From: Sphingobacteriaceae bacterium
GTDB taxonomy: Bacteria; Bacteroidota; Bacteroidia; B-17B0; Aurantibacillaceae
Reading direction: 5' to 3'
Assembly: GCA_016709575.1 (NCBI GenBank)
Contig: JADJMM010000003.1
Location: 324,998-388,997 of the forward strand
Length of the DNA stretch: 64,000 nucleotides
The notes beneath the pieces were generated by a model. That model was not told where the DNA came from. It saw only the letters and a list, made by a program, of their open reading frames with translations, and searched no databases. Both the position numbers and the translations under genes were made by a program. The first letter of the stretch is position 1, and every line of letters starts with the position of its first letter. Below, in pieces: positions 17,613 through 30,352 of the stretch.

Positions 17613-19266
17613 CTACTCTACTTTCCACTCTGTTTCGGAGTCCCAATCGGCCAATAATTTTACGGCTAAAACATTAAAATAAATTGTTTCAGGCTGCTTT
17701 TGAAGCAAAATATTGCCCGTATCCCATTTTCTATTTTGGTTTTTATCTTCAATTACTTTCAAAAAATAATTTCCGGGCAGCATATTTTTAAATTTTAATA
17801 GCTGTTCTGCACTTGTAGTCAAACTCATTTCAACATATTGCTCTGCTATCACTACTTCTTTATCATTCACTACTTGCACTATGTAATTTTCTTTTTTCGG
17901 CAATAGAAGTTTCGTATTCAGTGTCGCATAATCGGATGGTTCGGATGTTTTAAATGAAATTTTTACTGAATCATTTTCAATACCAATGCTGGTTTTAAAC
18001 GCTCCTTTATTTAAAATGAGCTCATAATTGGTGTTTTGCATTAGCTTGTTTGCTAGTACAAACGCATTATCTCCTTTTTTACTGAGTTGTACGCCTGTTT
18101 TAATGAGTGAATCGGTTTTATACTGCAATATCATCTTCGAAACATCATAATTTGTTACATCTATCCAATTATTAAATACCAAAACAGGATTTACGAAGTA
18201 ATCTAACCGGTTTCCTTCCATTGGTTTTAAATCAACACTTACTATATGCTTCTTTTCGGTTTTTAATCTTTCAAAACGTTCTTTCGACATCACCGAGATA
18301 CTAATTGTGTCGGATGTGTTTCTATCAGGATGCTGAATTACCAAACGCAGCGTATCAAAAATGTCTTTATAATAAACCATACAAGTATCGTTTACCTCAT
18401 CAATCGATTTAATATTATCCACTTGATTTGCGTAATACGGCTTAACAACATTTTTTTGCTCTTTATTGTAAGTAATGTATGCTACCCCATAATAAGGCGA
18501 GATGGATTTCTTTAAAAACACTTTCGAGACTTCTTCTTTAAATGTTTTAAGGTTAATAAGGGTATCAACACCTGCACTAATTACTGTATCGTTATATGCA
18601 ACTGCTTCTTCCCCCCATCAAACATCAGATTTTTGTTTTTATCGGAAAAGGCAAAGGTTTTAAATAATGATTTAGGTAAATAAGATACTTTATAAGATCC
18701 ATAGCTTGATGTCCTTGTAATATAAAGCGGTTTCTTCTTAAACACAACACTATCCGGTTCAGTATCCTTATATAAACCAACTGTGACTTCATTCTCCGGT
18801 TTTAAATTAAAGGCATTTATAATTTTACCTTTAATATATAACGAGTCGATGAAGCTGCCCGTAGAAAAAACAAACTCGAAATTCGAAAACAAGTTGGCTT
18901 CATGCATATCAGAAATAGAATTCCCGAAAAACAAACGATACGTTGTGTTAGGTAATAAGTCCTCGTTGAACTTTACCATTACCCGCTTACCAATTGCTTC
19001 AACCAAGGGCATCTCTTTAGTTTGTGGTGTTACTACTAATTGATTAGCGATGTCTTTTACCTGAACAAACTCATCAAACTTCAATTCGATAGTTTTCCCT
19101 TTAAAGTTCAGGGATGCATTTAACGGAATGGATTCGATTAGTTTTGGTGGCTGGGTATCGCGTTCGCCTCCATTTAATGGAACAACTTGCGCGCATCGCC
19201 AAAAAATAAGACTTAGGCCTACAAAAATTATATAAAGGTGCTTTCTCAGAATTTTAAAATCCTCAT
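17613..19266 (-). CDS. Ig-like (SbsA/Big_5) domain lipoprotein (two or more frameshifts)
   Basis: Surface or periplasmic lipoprotein of about 550 residues. From ATG 19266, with one A added to an A4 run, the N-terminus reads MRILKILRKHLYIIFVGLSL, then IFWRCAQVVPLNGG with a lipobox Cys. A Big_5-type domain follows (PPKLIESIPLNASLNFKGKTIELKFDEFV, here split: PPKLIES, NFKGKTIELKFDEFV, NTTYRLFFGNSISDMHE). The C-terminal half is beta-rich and ends KLLADWDSETEWKVE. A second break lies in a G6 run near 18610, where reading resumes EEAVAYNDTVISAG. This fold is common in Bacteroidota and its ligand is unknown. The gene is followed by a quiet AT-rich gap (17327-17612). Confidence 0.72.
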
Positions 19267-19330
19267 AAAATTAATCAATTACCCCAAATACAATTATTAA
19301 AAAAACTAAAATAGGAAAAGCCCCTGGATT

Positions 19331-20245
19331 TTACTTTTCAGTATCCCAATTACGGTTTTGTTTGCGCGAAAACCTTAAGCCCAGCATTATTTCGTGAGTG
19401 CCTGAGCTGTAGTTACGGATATTAGTTGTAGGGAAATCGTAAGAATAACCAATCATTAAGTAATTCTTGTACATAAAACCTAGTAAAGCAGTATAAGCAT
19501 CATTATGACGATATGCTCCACCCAACCAAACTTGTTCTTTGTAGATAACGCGGGCCCCAACATCTAACTTAAATGGTGCAGGTGTTGCGTATTTCAATAA
19601 AAACGAAGGCTCAATTTTAAAGCTTTCGCCTAAATCAAATTTATAAGCGGCATTAACATTAAAATGAGTTACTAGTTTTCCGGTATTATCTGATCCCGGA
19701 TACAAATTAATTTTGCTTTTATACATCTGCGGAACCGCTATACCAATATAAAATTTCTTGTTGTGCACTAAAATTCCCGCGCCAAAATCGGGCACATAAA
19801 CAGTTTGATATTGTACCAATAAATTATCGTCACCCGAATCGTGTAATTGTAATTTATGTCCATCTATACCCCACTGTAAAATGCCTGCGCTTAATCCCAA
19901 CGACATTTTTGTTTCTTTATTGAGTTTAATGTGATAAGCATAAGAAAAGTTTAATCCCACTCTGCGTGTTGGACCAACTATATCTGTAAACAAATGCATA
20001 CCCAAGCCCATGTTCTTCATTTTAAGCGGACCATGAACCGTTAATATATAAGTGCGGGGCGCATCAGTAATTCCAATCCATTGGTAACGGTTATTCGAGC
20101 GAACATCTGCGAATTCTTCTTTACCGGCAACCGCTGGGTTAATAGCAAATTCGTTCAGCATATACTGCGTGTACTGCGGTAATTGCTGAGCTCTTAAATC
20201 GGCCAGCAACAATATGCCAAATATGAATACTAGTATCTTTTTCAT
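19331..20245 (-). CDS. PorP/SprF family type IX secretion outer-membrane protein
   Basis: Outer-membrane barrel of 304 residues with a signal peptide ending at RAQQ. The family start QLPQYTQYMLNEFAINPAVAG is split here only by wording: QLPQYTQYMLNEF then AINPAVAGKEEF. Several barrel strands follow, ending EIMLGLRFSRKQNR. In Flavobacterium, SprF is encoded next to sprB and is needed to place SprB on the surface. Here the gene starts 1 nt after the stop of the giant SprB-repeat gene, the same pairing. The frame is intact. The role is inferred from family and position. Confidence 0.93.
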   Translation of the reverse strand: MKKILVFIFGILLLADLRAQQLPQYTQYMLNEFAINPAVAGKEEFADVRSNNRYQWIGITDAPRTYILTVHGPLKMKNMGLGMHLFTDIVGPTRRVGLNFSYAYHIKLNKETKMSLGLSAGILQWGIDGHKLQLHDSGDDNLLVQYQTVYVPDFGAGILVHNKKFYIGIAVPQMYKSKINLYPGSDNTGKLVTHFNVNAAYKFDLGESFKIEPSFLLKYATPAPFKLDVGARVIYKEQVWLGGAYRHNDAYTALLGFMYKNYLMIGYSYDFPTTNIRNYSSGTHEIMLGLRFSRKQNRNWDTEK

Positions 20246-20246
20246 G

Positions 20247-23200
20247 TTATCTGAATATTGTTAATGGTCCCGTATATGCTTTCGGGAAGTTCACGTGATG
20301 CAAATCAATTATGTAATAATATGTACCAACCGGTAAATCTTTTCCATTGTATTTTCCATCCCAAGGTGTTGTATATCCTTCTGAACGGAATAACAATTCA
20401 CCCCAACGGTTATAAACCTCAACAACATTTTCAGGGAACTGTTGAATATTATCAATTACCCAGAAATCATTTTTACCATCACCATTATTACTAAATCCGT
20501 TTGGAATAAATATTTCAGGGAAAATATGAATGTGCATTGTATCAGATGCAGTACAACCATTCACATCCGTTACCATAACTGTGTAAGATGTATTGATAGT
20601 ATTTGATGCGGTTGGATTTGGTGAAGAACCATTATCAAGTGTAGTTGATGGTATCCATGTAAATGTACTACCCGCAGGACCGGTTGGATTACCACCGATT
20701 ACTGTCGATGTGAATATGGTAATTGTATAATTCGGTCCAGCATCTACAGTAGGCGGAACATTTGAAGTAATTCTTACTGTATCCCTATGAATACAAGTTC
20801 CGTTTGTTGCAAGTAACACGAAAGTTGATGTTCCGATTGGCGGCGTAACTGTAGTTATTAAAGTATTCGTAAATGAAACAGCACTTGGTAACTGGAACCA
20901 TTGATAAGTTGTTCCTCCTGTAGATAAACTTCCATTTAAAACAAAAGAGCCACTTTGACAGAAAGAAGAATCATTACCGGCAACTGCCAATACTGAAACA
21001 GTTGGAACAATAATCATTGTCGTATCTTTTCTACATCCTGCAAAATCAATTAGGGTTAGAGAATAAGTTCCTGATAAAACATTATTAAGTGATGAAGCGT
21101 TGCTTGTAAATGTTCCCGGGCCGGTCCAAGTATATGTATAAACAGGTAAGCCTCCGTTAACTGTTGTTGTAATTGCGCCATCTAATGCAGTATTACAACT
21201 TGAATTAACAATGTTTGCGCTTAATGTAAGTACAGCTGGATTTATTAAAGTATAAGTTGCTGATACAGTACAGCCATTCGCATCAGTAACTGTTGAAGCG
21301 TAATTTCCGGCACATAAACTTGTAAGTGGATTTGTACTTCCTGAAGGTGTCCATGTATAAGTATAAGGTAATACGCCGCCACTTGGAATTACATTTATAG
21401 AACCATTACAATCGTTATTACAATCAGGTGTATTTAAATTTGGCAAACTTGCTACTAAAGGTGGTGGCTGAGTTAATGTAAAACTTTGAACAGATATACA
21501 TCCATTAGTTAATGTTGAAGTAACTGTTGCTGTAATTACTCCACTACACAAACCTGTTGCTGTACTTGTGTTAACGCCATTAGTAAATGTTCCGGTACTC
21601 CAGTTAAAAGTAAACGGCGCTGTTCCAGAAGTAACAGATAAAGATGCGACTGCATTACAAGTTCCGTTACATAATGCATTCACTGATGATAAATTAAACA
21701 CCGGAGCATTTACGTTTGTTAGTTACAAAAGGTGTAACTGTTAAATCACTAGCTGAAGAAATATTTACTGATGCATTACGAATACAGCCTAATGCATCCG
21801 TCATTTGTACAAAATAGATTCCTGCACATAATCCGCTTACCGTTTGTGAAGTGGATGCTGGCGATAACCAATTATAAGTTATAGGTGCAGTTCCTCCGCT
21901 AGCCGTTACTGTTGAAGCTCCATTACATTGCGCAAAACAAGTTTCATTAGTTGAAGTAATTGTTTCTGTAAGGGTACTTGAGTTATTAATAGGAACGTTT
22001 ACGTTTTGCGGACAACCATTACTATCAATAATAGTCACCATGTAAATACCGGCACATAAATTAGTTTCAGTTGCAGAAGAACTTCCACTACTCCATGTAT
22101 AAGTATAAGGACCAACTCCGCCTAAAGCACTAACCGTTGATGAACCATTACACAATCCACAAGCAGGTTGTGTAGTTGTATTGGTTAAAGTAATAGCTGC
22201 AGGAGATGTTACAGTTCCCCGGATAGTATCAAAACATCCTTGAGCATCTGTAATTACTAAGAAATAATTTCCGTTGCATAAATTAAATGCTTGAGAAGTA
22301 GATTGTCCTAAAGGATCACTCCAATTAAATGTATAAGGCGGTAAACCACCCGCAATACTTGCTGCTAATAAACTTCCATTACAATTTCCGAAACAAGTAT
22401 TATTAACAGCAACACTACTTGCAGTTATATTAACTGAACCAAGAACACTTAATGTTTGAGTAGCAACACAATTTTTTGAATCGGTAACTGATAAAGTATA
22501 ATTACCAGGACAAACATTAGTAATTGATGATGTTGTTGCTCCCGTGTTCCAACTATAAGTGTAAGCAGCGGTACCGCCAGTTGGTGAAGAAGTAACTGTG
22601 CCGTTACAATTTCCACTACATAATGGTTGTGTAACAGTTGTGCTTGGATTTAAAACTGCAGGTTCGTTAATTGCAACTGATTGGAATAATAAACAATTGT
22701 TTGCATCCCTGATTTGCGCTGTATAAGTTCCGGCACATAAACCTGTAACCGGATTTGAAGCTGAAGAAGGCGTTACCCATGTTATGGTATAACCAGGTGT
22801 TCCACCTATAGGATTTGTTACTGAAGCGGAACCATTACACTGCCCATTACAAGCCACATCAGTAAATGAAACAGTTGCTCCACTTGGTCCGTTTGAGTTA
22901 CTTATTGGAATCAAGAAATTACTTGCACAGCTATTTGCATCTGTGAGCGTAACAGAATAGATTCCTGCACAAAGATTTATACCTGCGGTACCTGTAATAG
23001 GTGCCGGATTAGAAGCGTTCCATGTTAGAGTATAATTTGGTGTTCCGCCTAAAGCAATAACATTAATTGAACCATTACAAACACCACATGATGCTGGACT
23101 TGCAGCAGGATTAATAGTTAAAGTTGTTGGCGCAACTAAAACAACTTGTTGTGTATCTACACACGCATTATTGTCTCTTACAATAACACTATACGTTCCT

Positions 23201-26200
23201 GCACATAATGAGGAAACGCTTGCGTGTTTTGTGCAGGTGATGTTGTCCAAGTATAAGTGAAAGGTGCTGTTCCGCTCGCCGGAGTACTTATTGCAACACC
23301 ATTACATGCTGCAGGACAAGAAGGATTTGTGAAAGTTGCATTTGCTAATAAAGCTGGTGGGTTCGTTAACACCGCTACATTTTGTCCTGTACAACCATTT
23401 GCATCAGTTACAATTACTGTATAGTTACCGGCACATAATCCTGTAGGATTTTGTCCGGAGCCTGTTGCAATCCAAGAATAAGTTAATACACCGGTACCAC
23501 CTGTTGCTATTGTAGTAATACTTCCGCTACAAGCTCCATTAGTAATTGTATTCGAATAATTTCCTGCGCATAAACCGGTAACAATACTGCTTGTTGAGGC
23601 TGAACCAGACCAGTTATAAGTGTAGGTTGGTGTTCCACCTCCGGCAGTTACAGTTGCACTACCATTACATTGCGAATTACATAAAGCATCTGCAAAATTC
23701 AAAGAAGCATTTAGTGCAGGTGGATCGGCAATCTGAACTGTTGCTGTTGTAGTACAATTATTTGCATCAGTTACAGTAATCGTGTATACATTAGCACATA
23801 AATTAATTAAATTATTTAAAACTGATCCAGCAAAAGAACCAACCGGTGTCCATGAAAAAGTATACGGTCCTGTTCCACCTGATGGGGTTGCTAATACTGT
23901 TCCAGTACAAGCGCCATTACATAAGGCATCACGTTTTGTAAATGTTACTGTTATTGATGAAGGTTGTGTAACAACAAATGTTTGTGTGTAAGGACAGTTA
24001 TTTCCATCAGTAATATTTGCCGTATAATTTCCACCACAAATATTACTTAATGTTGGAGATGTTACTGCGCCAGGCGACCATGTATAAGAATAAGGAGCTG
24101 TTCCTCCTGCAGGTGAAGTTGTAATAGTTCCATCACAAGCTACGCCACATTTTGGATTTGTAACAACAGGATTTAAACTAAATGTTGGTGGTTGTGTAAC
24201 AGAAATAGTTTGACTGATTAAACAATTGGTTGCATCACTTACATTAACCGCAAATGTTCCTTGACATAATCCACTCACAACAGAATTGGTAGAAACAATA
24301 GGAGATGACCAATTAATACTTATTGGTGCTGTACCTGTTACACTTACTGTTGCAGAACCATTACAAGAACCAAAACAAGTTACCGATGATGAAGTAACTG
24401 TGACAGTTGGTCCGGTTGGATCGCTTAAACTTGCAACTAATGTTTGAGTACATCCTGCTCCATCTAATACAGTTAAGGTGTAAGATCCTGCACCAACATT
24501 ACTCATTACAGAACCAGTTTGCGCTGATGGTGTCCAAGTATAAGAATAAGGAGCGGTGCCACCACTTACAAATGCCGTTACAGTTCCATTCGTTCCACCA
24601 CAAGTGGTTGGACTTACAGGAACAAATGTTGCAGTAATTGGAGTCTTGGAAGTAACAGTAAATGTTTGTGAGCTTAAACAATTATTCGCGTCTCTTACAT
24701 CTAAAGTATAAATACCTGCACATAAATTTGAAACGTTAGGAGTCCCTTGTCCCGTTGGATTACCCGGTGACCAAGTATATGAAATAACACCTGTACCACC
24801 AGTTGCAGTTACACTTATTGCACCATTACACGATCCAAAGCAATTAGGATTAGTTAGTGTAGAAGTAACACTTATTGCAGGAGGAGTATTAAATGTAATA
24901 GTATTTGAATTTGTACAACCTAATGCATCTACAACATTAACTGTATAAGGTCCGGGACATAAACCGGTTGCTGTTTGAGAATTACCACCAACGGGTGACC
25001 AAGTATATGAATAGGGAACTGTACCTCCTGTTGGATTTGCATTTGCAATTCCGGTACAACCACTATTACAAGTTAATAAAGTTCCCGTTGTTGTTATACT
25101 TACAATAACACTTTGTGCTACGTTAATTGTACGTGTTGTTGTACAACCTTTAGTATCTGAAACTAAAACTGTATAAACACCAACGCATAAACCTGAAGGC
25201 GTTGGTGTACCTTGTCCACCACCAGGTGCTGGTGTCCATGTATACGTATATCCCGGATTACCACCTGCGGGAGTTACTGTTGCCGCACCAATACAAATAT
25301 TACAGCTTGGCACTACACTATTCACCGCTACCGATAAAACAGTTGGTGAAGTAATAGCAACATTAGCATTTTGAATACAACCATTAGCATCCGTAACAGT
25401 TACAATAAAGTTTCCGCTACATAATCCCGAAACCGCTCCTGTGGTGTTTGTAGTAACAGGTATTGTATTGTAAGAATATACAAATGGAGGAGTTCCACCC
25501 GTTGCATTTGCAAAAGCTTGTCCATCGCAACTACCTGCACAATTTGTAGGAACAGCTGTTGTTGTTATAGCTATTGAAGGAGTAGCTGCAACTGTTGTAG
25601 CAGAGGTAATCTGACAACCGTTAGCATCAGTAATAGTTAAAGAATAATTACCTGCACACAATCCGCCAATTGATGTAGCTGTACTTCCTGTTGACCAGTT
25701 ATAAGTATAAGTTGGCGTACCTCCACTTACTGTTGAGTAACTGCACCATTGCAACTTCCAAAACAACTTGGTGAAGCGGGAGTTAAAGCCACCGTCATTG
25801 ATACAGGAGCTGCTACCGTTACTATTGTTTGTGAAGTACAGCCATTAACATCTCTTACATCTAATGTATAAGTTCCTGCACATTGTCCGTTAATGATTGG
25901 CGTATTAAATGTTGCAGGTGCAGGCGTAGTCCAAGTATAAGTATAAGGCGGGCTACCTCCTACCGGACTACCTGATAATGAAGCATTACATTGACCAAAA
26001 CAAGTTATAGATGTTGTAGTTGCTGTAACTGAAAAAGGATTTGGTTGTAATAAATTTACTGTTTGAGTTCGAACACAAGTTCCTGTTACATCACTAATAG
26101 ATAAAGTATAAATACCTGAAGAAAAACTTCCGCATAATCCGGTGAATTGAGCTGTTGTTGAATTCGTAACTGTTCCTGTAAATGTAGTAGAGGCTAATGT

Positions 26201-28623
26201 GTAATTATAAGGCCCCGTTCCTCCTGTTGGCGAAGAATTAATAATTCCATTACACAAACTATTACATGTAATACTTGTTGTGGTGATGCCAGGGTTAATT
26301 TGTGTTGGCTGACTAATTGAAAAAGTAGTAATTGGAACAGGGCAATTACTAGCATCGCGAACGGTTAATGTATAGAGGCCAGCACATAGTGCACTAACGG
26401 TCGCCGTACCCTGACCGGCAATAACTGAAGGTGTTGGCGCTGTCCAAGTGTAAGTATAACCGCCATTACCACCCACTGCTGTTGCGGTAGACGAGCCCGT
26501 GCACTGTCCAAAACAATTAATACTTGTTTGAGCAACTGTTAATGTTATTGGTGGTGGTTGAGAAATTGTAATTACAGTTTGACTTGTACATAAAGAAGCA
26601 TCACGAACAGCGATAGTATAAGATCCTGCACATAATCCTGTAATACTTTGTGAATTGCCGATTACTGTAGGACCTGTTGCTGTCCATGTAAATGTAAATG
26701 GTGGTGTTCCTCCGCTTTGTCCGGCATTTGCACTTCCATTACAAGTTGCATTACAAGTTGCATTTGTAAATGTTGGTGTTAATGTAATTGGTGGTGGTTG
26801 TGAAATGGCAAATGTTCGTGTAATAACACAAGCATTTAAATCAGCAATTGTAACCGTAAAATTTGCAGGTGCAGGAACATTCGAACCACATAATGCAGAA
26901 GCCAATGGTGTTCCTTGTCCGCCACCGGGTACGGGTGACCATGTATATGTATAACCAGGAGTTCCTCCACTTGCATTAACTTGAGCGCTTGCATTACATA
27001 ATCCACCGCAAGTAACATTGGTTTGCGATTGAGTTGCTGTTAATGCTGCTGTAGGTTGTAAAACTGTTGAAGTATATGTTGTGGGACAACTGTTTGCATC
27101 AGTTATTGTTGCAGTAATCGGACTGACGCTTGCGCACAAAGAAGTTAAAGAAGATGTTCCGCCCGCACCAATGGCAACACTTGCCCCTGTACTCCAATTT
27201 ACGGTGTAACCAGGTGTTCCACCGTTAGGTGTAACTTGAGATGAACCTGTACATGCACCAAAACAAGTAATACTTTGTGTTGTACCATTTGCTACTAGCT
27301 GAGGTGGTGGTGCGATTGATTTTGTTGCAATACCCGAACAACCATTTTTATCAGTGATAGTAAAAGTATAATTTATATTACCACACATGTTACCAATTGT
27401 AAAACCAGCAGCTGATAAAATAGGTGGAGATATTGGAGGATTTACAGTAACGGTATAAGGCGAAACACCACCTGCAATACTTAAAGTCATAGATCCATTA
27501 CAACTTGAAAAACATAATGGAGGTCGTTGCACCAACGTACTTAAAATATAAGATGGTGGTTGGAAGTTAAAATTACTTGTTGCGTTTCCGTTAACCGTTA
27601 AAGGAATAGGTATAAATGTGATAATATCAAAAACAGTTGCTGCATATTGTAATGGAGCACAATAACAAAGTCCGCCAACAGTATAAGTAGCGCCTGGTAA
27701 TAAATTGGTTGTTCCGATATTATTTGCTGTTGTGGTACAACTTGGATCACTACCAACAACTAAATTGTATGTACTGGTACATGTAGCATCGATGTTTAAG
27801 GTAAATGAACCTGTACAAGAACCCGAACATTCCGGTAAAGTTGTGATTGAAGCCTGGCAAACTGCGTTAAGTTTATTGTCAACAAGCTTAGAAGTTGATC
27901 CAAAATTTATGTTTCCTAATTTTACTTTGTTGGCGTCTGAAATTGGAGCATAAAAACCAAATCTGTTTGCTTTAAATTCAGGAGTATCTTCTATAATAAA
28001 TGAATTAGTGATATTAAAATAAGAAGATTCAATAAAGAATTCCGTTAAATTTCCTTTCACTTTAACATCTTTTGCTGAAAGCGAAGAAAAATTAAAATGA
28101 TAGTTACCATTTTCGAATAAAATTCTTTTGTTTTCGTTTAGAGTTATTGGATGTATATTATATTCACCCTCGTAGAATAATAAATTACAATTTAAACTTA
28201 AGTTGCTATTAAAATTAATTTCATTTGTTGATTTATCCGCTGAAGCAAAAATTACATCACCGTTAAAATCAAACATTATATAATAATATAATTCGAGGGA
28301 AGACTAAATATGTAAAATCGAATTCTGATTACTGGTAAAAGCACTTTACAAACACTACCGATAGTTTTTAGTGATTTAACCTTTGCCATGAAAGGAAATT
28401 CAACAGTAATATAATCCGAACCACTTTTATCATTAAAAATAACATCTGTTGCTGAATTTGGGACTAAATTTGAAGGGGCGCCTCCACTTGTCATTGACCA
28501 ATGACTCGGGTCATTGAAACTACCTGAACCTCCAACCCAGTACAAAGTTTGCGCATAAACGCCTGTAACAGAGCTAAATAAAATCGTTATTAATAGTAAA
28601 AGTCTTTTCACACAGAGGGCCAT
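20247..28623 (-). CDS. Giant SprB-repeat adhesin with gliding-type (T9SS type B) C-terminal domain (four or more frameshifts)
   Basis: Cell-surface adhesin of about 2,790 residues. The signal peptide (KRLLLLITILFSSVTGVYAQ) is followed by a LYWVGGSGSFNDPSHWS module common in T9SS cargo. I count about 29 SprB-type repeats, each opening with a Cys pair (CFGSCNG, CNGQCNG), a GGTxPYTYTW core, then LCAGxYxxTVTDANGC. PKD/Ig-like sequence follows, and finally the CHU_C/gliding-associated C-terminal domain (PEIFIPNGFSNNGDGKNDFW, VYNRWGELLF, GTYYYIIDL). Breaks near 28300, 25740, 23240 and 21710 split it into five frames, but repeat register is kept across them, so one gene is certain. It pairs with PorP/SprF downstream. 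Binding target is unknown. Confidence 0.9.
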
Positions 28624-28750
28624 AAACTTAAAAGTTTTACGAATTTAAGTGTTAAAAGTTACTAAAAACCTCGCACATAACCATATAATTAACATTTTGA
28701 CTGTTGGAAAGGTATTTCGTACTTAGTGTATGCATTTTAAAAATTAGTTT

Positions 28751-29305
28751 ATGGAAGAAAATCCTTGGATAACAAACAGCTCAGAAAAGGTATATGAATC
28801 GCCCTGGATTAAGGTGACTAAACACGATGTTTTGAACCCGGCAGGGAAGCCCGCAACTTATAGTACGGTTCATTTTAAGGGCTTGGCAATTGGCGTGTTA
28901 GCACTTGATAATGAGCTAAATACGTGGCTGGTTGGGCAATGGCGCTACCCTGTAAATGAGTATAGTTGGGAGATTCCTGAAGGTGGTGGTGCTTTAGATG
29001 TGGAACCTGTTGAATCGGCCAAAAGAGAGCTAAAAGAAGAGACCGGAATTGTGGCCAAAAACTACAAAGAAATCATGCGATTGCACTTAAGCAACTCGGC
29101 AACCGATGAATTAGCAATTGTTTATGTAGCCACGGGATTAAGCTTCGAAAATTCGGAACCGGAAGAAAGTGAAGTGCTACAAATAAAAAAAATACACTTC
29201 AATGAAGCCTACAATTGGGTTATGGAAGGTAAAATTACCGACGCAATTACTGTTGCAGCAATATTAAAGACTAAAATTTTAATTGACAGTGGTCAATTAA
29301 AGTAA
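28751..29305 (+). CDS. Nudix hydrolase, ADP-ribose pyrophosphatase-like
   Basis: Hydrolase of 184 residues for nucleoside diphosphate derivatives. The Nudix box is complete: GGALDVEPVESAKRELKEET then GI, matching Gx5Ex7REUxEExGU. Preceding WLVGQWRYPVNEYSWEIPEGG is the ADP-ribose-type strand and loop. The frame is intact with an ATG start. The substrate is inferred from family resemblance; other sugar nucleotides are possible. Confidence 0.88.
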   Translation: MEENPWITNSSEKVYESPWIKVTKHDVLNPAGKPATYSTVHFKGLAIGVLALDNELNTWLVGQWRYPVNEYSWEIPEGGGALDVEPVESAKRELKEETGIVAKNYKEIMRLHLSNSATDELAIVYVATGLSFENSEPEESEVLQIKKIHFNEAYNWVMEGKITDAITVAAILKTKILIDSGQLK

Positions 29306-29340
29306 TCCATATAAATTTTATACCTTTATTGTCCTGTTTT

Positions 29341-30321
29341 ATGAAGAAGCTGATAGAAAATTTTCCGAGTCAATTACGCGAAGCCCTTGAAATTGCTAAT
29401 GCAGCAAAACTTACGCCTAAACATAATATTCAAAATGTTATTGTTACCGGTTTAGGTGGTTCGGGAATTGGCGGAACTATTATTTCAGAATTAGTTGCTG
29501 ATTCTTGTCCTATTCCTGTTTTAATAAACAAAGATTATTTTCTTCCTAAATACGTTAATAATACTTCACTTGTAATTATCTCTTCTTATTCGGGCAACAC
29601 CGAAGAAACTTTAGAAGCGATGCAACAAGCAATAACTAAACAAGCCCAAATAATTTGTATTACAAGCGGCGGAAAAGTTGAAGAAATTGCGAAACAACAT
29701 AATTTAGATGTCATTAAAATTCCGGGCGGTAATCCTCCCCGCTCTTGTATTGGCTATTCGTTAATTCAATTAATAAAAGTATTTGTTCATTATAGTTTAG
29801 CTCCAGTATCTTTATTAACGGACGCAAAAAACAGTATTGATTTATTAGAAAAAGAAAATAATAACATCACCACTGAAGCAAAACATTTAGCTAAAGTTTT
29901 GTTGAATAAAATTCCGGTTATTTATTCATTAGGCAGTTGCGAAGGTGTTAGCGTTCGTTTCCGTCAGCAAATAAACGAAAACAGTAAAGTGCTTTGCTGG
30001 CATCATGTTTTTCCGGAAATGAATCATAATGAATTAGTGGGCTGGACTACTAAAAACGAGAATATTGCAGTAGTTACATTCCGCACTTCGTTTGATTACA
30101 AGCGTACTCAAAAACGTTTTGAGGTTTGTAAAACAGTTTTCGAAAAATACTCAGCCAGTGTGAATGATATTGTTGCAAAAGGAAATTCGAAAACCGAGCA
30201 ATTTATTTACCTTATTAATATTGGCGATTGGATTAGTTTATATTTAGCTGAACTAAGAGGAGTTGATCCGGTTGAGGTAAATGTCATCGATCATCTTAAG
30301 CAAGAACTTTCGAAATTTTAA
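29341..30321 (+). CDS. Bifunctional phosphoglucose/phosphomannose isomerase (SIS domain)
   Basis: Sugar isomerase of about 326 residues with tandem SIS domains. It shows VTGLGGSGIGGTIISEL, SSYSGNTEETLEAMQQA and IPGGNPPRSCIGYS, then the catalytic EMNHNELVGW segment typical of the archaeal/Bacteroidota PGI/PMI type. A start at TTG 29329 is possible, but ATG 29341 (MKKLIENFPSQL) is more likely. A TACCTTTA box at 29321-29328 lies 12 nt before it. The next gene, lipB, begins 31 bp downstream. Confidence 0.9.
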   Translation: MKKLIENFPSQLREALEIANAAKLTPKHNIQNVIVTGLGGSGIGGTIISELVADSCPIPVLINKDYFLPKYVNNTSLVIISSYSGNTEETLEAMQQAITKQAQIICITSGGKVEEIAKQHNLDVIKIPGGNPPRSCIGYSLIQLIKVFVHYSLAPVSLLTDAKNSIDLLEKENNNITTEAKHLAKVLLNKIPVIYSLGSCEGVSVRFRQQINENSKVLCWHHVFPEMNHNELVGWTTKNENIAVVTFRTSFDYKRTQKRFEVCKTVFEKYSASVNDIVAKGNSKTEQFIYLINIGDWISLYLAELRGVDPVEVNVIDHLKQELSKF

Positions 30322-30352
30322 TTTATCCTGCGTAGCTTTTACGGAAGTAGTA

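Noticed and set aside
26655..26954. Val/Gly-rich 99-residue plus-strand frame inside the SprB adhesin
   Set aside because: It is antisense to a regular repeat region whose codon pattern leaves long open frames on the other strand; others occur at 23782-23991 and 27705-27953. None has a plausible start context or family match.
20247..28623. DNA repeats in the adhesin as a CRISPR array
   Set aside because: Repeat units are ~240 bp, diverged, and encode protein repeats with conserved Cys/Gly pattern. There are no short identical direct repeats with unique spacers and no cas genes.
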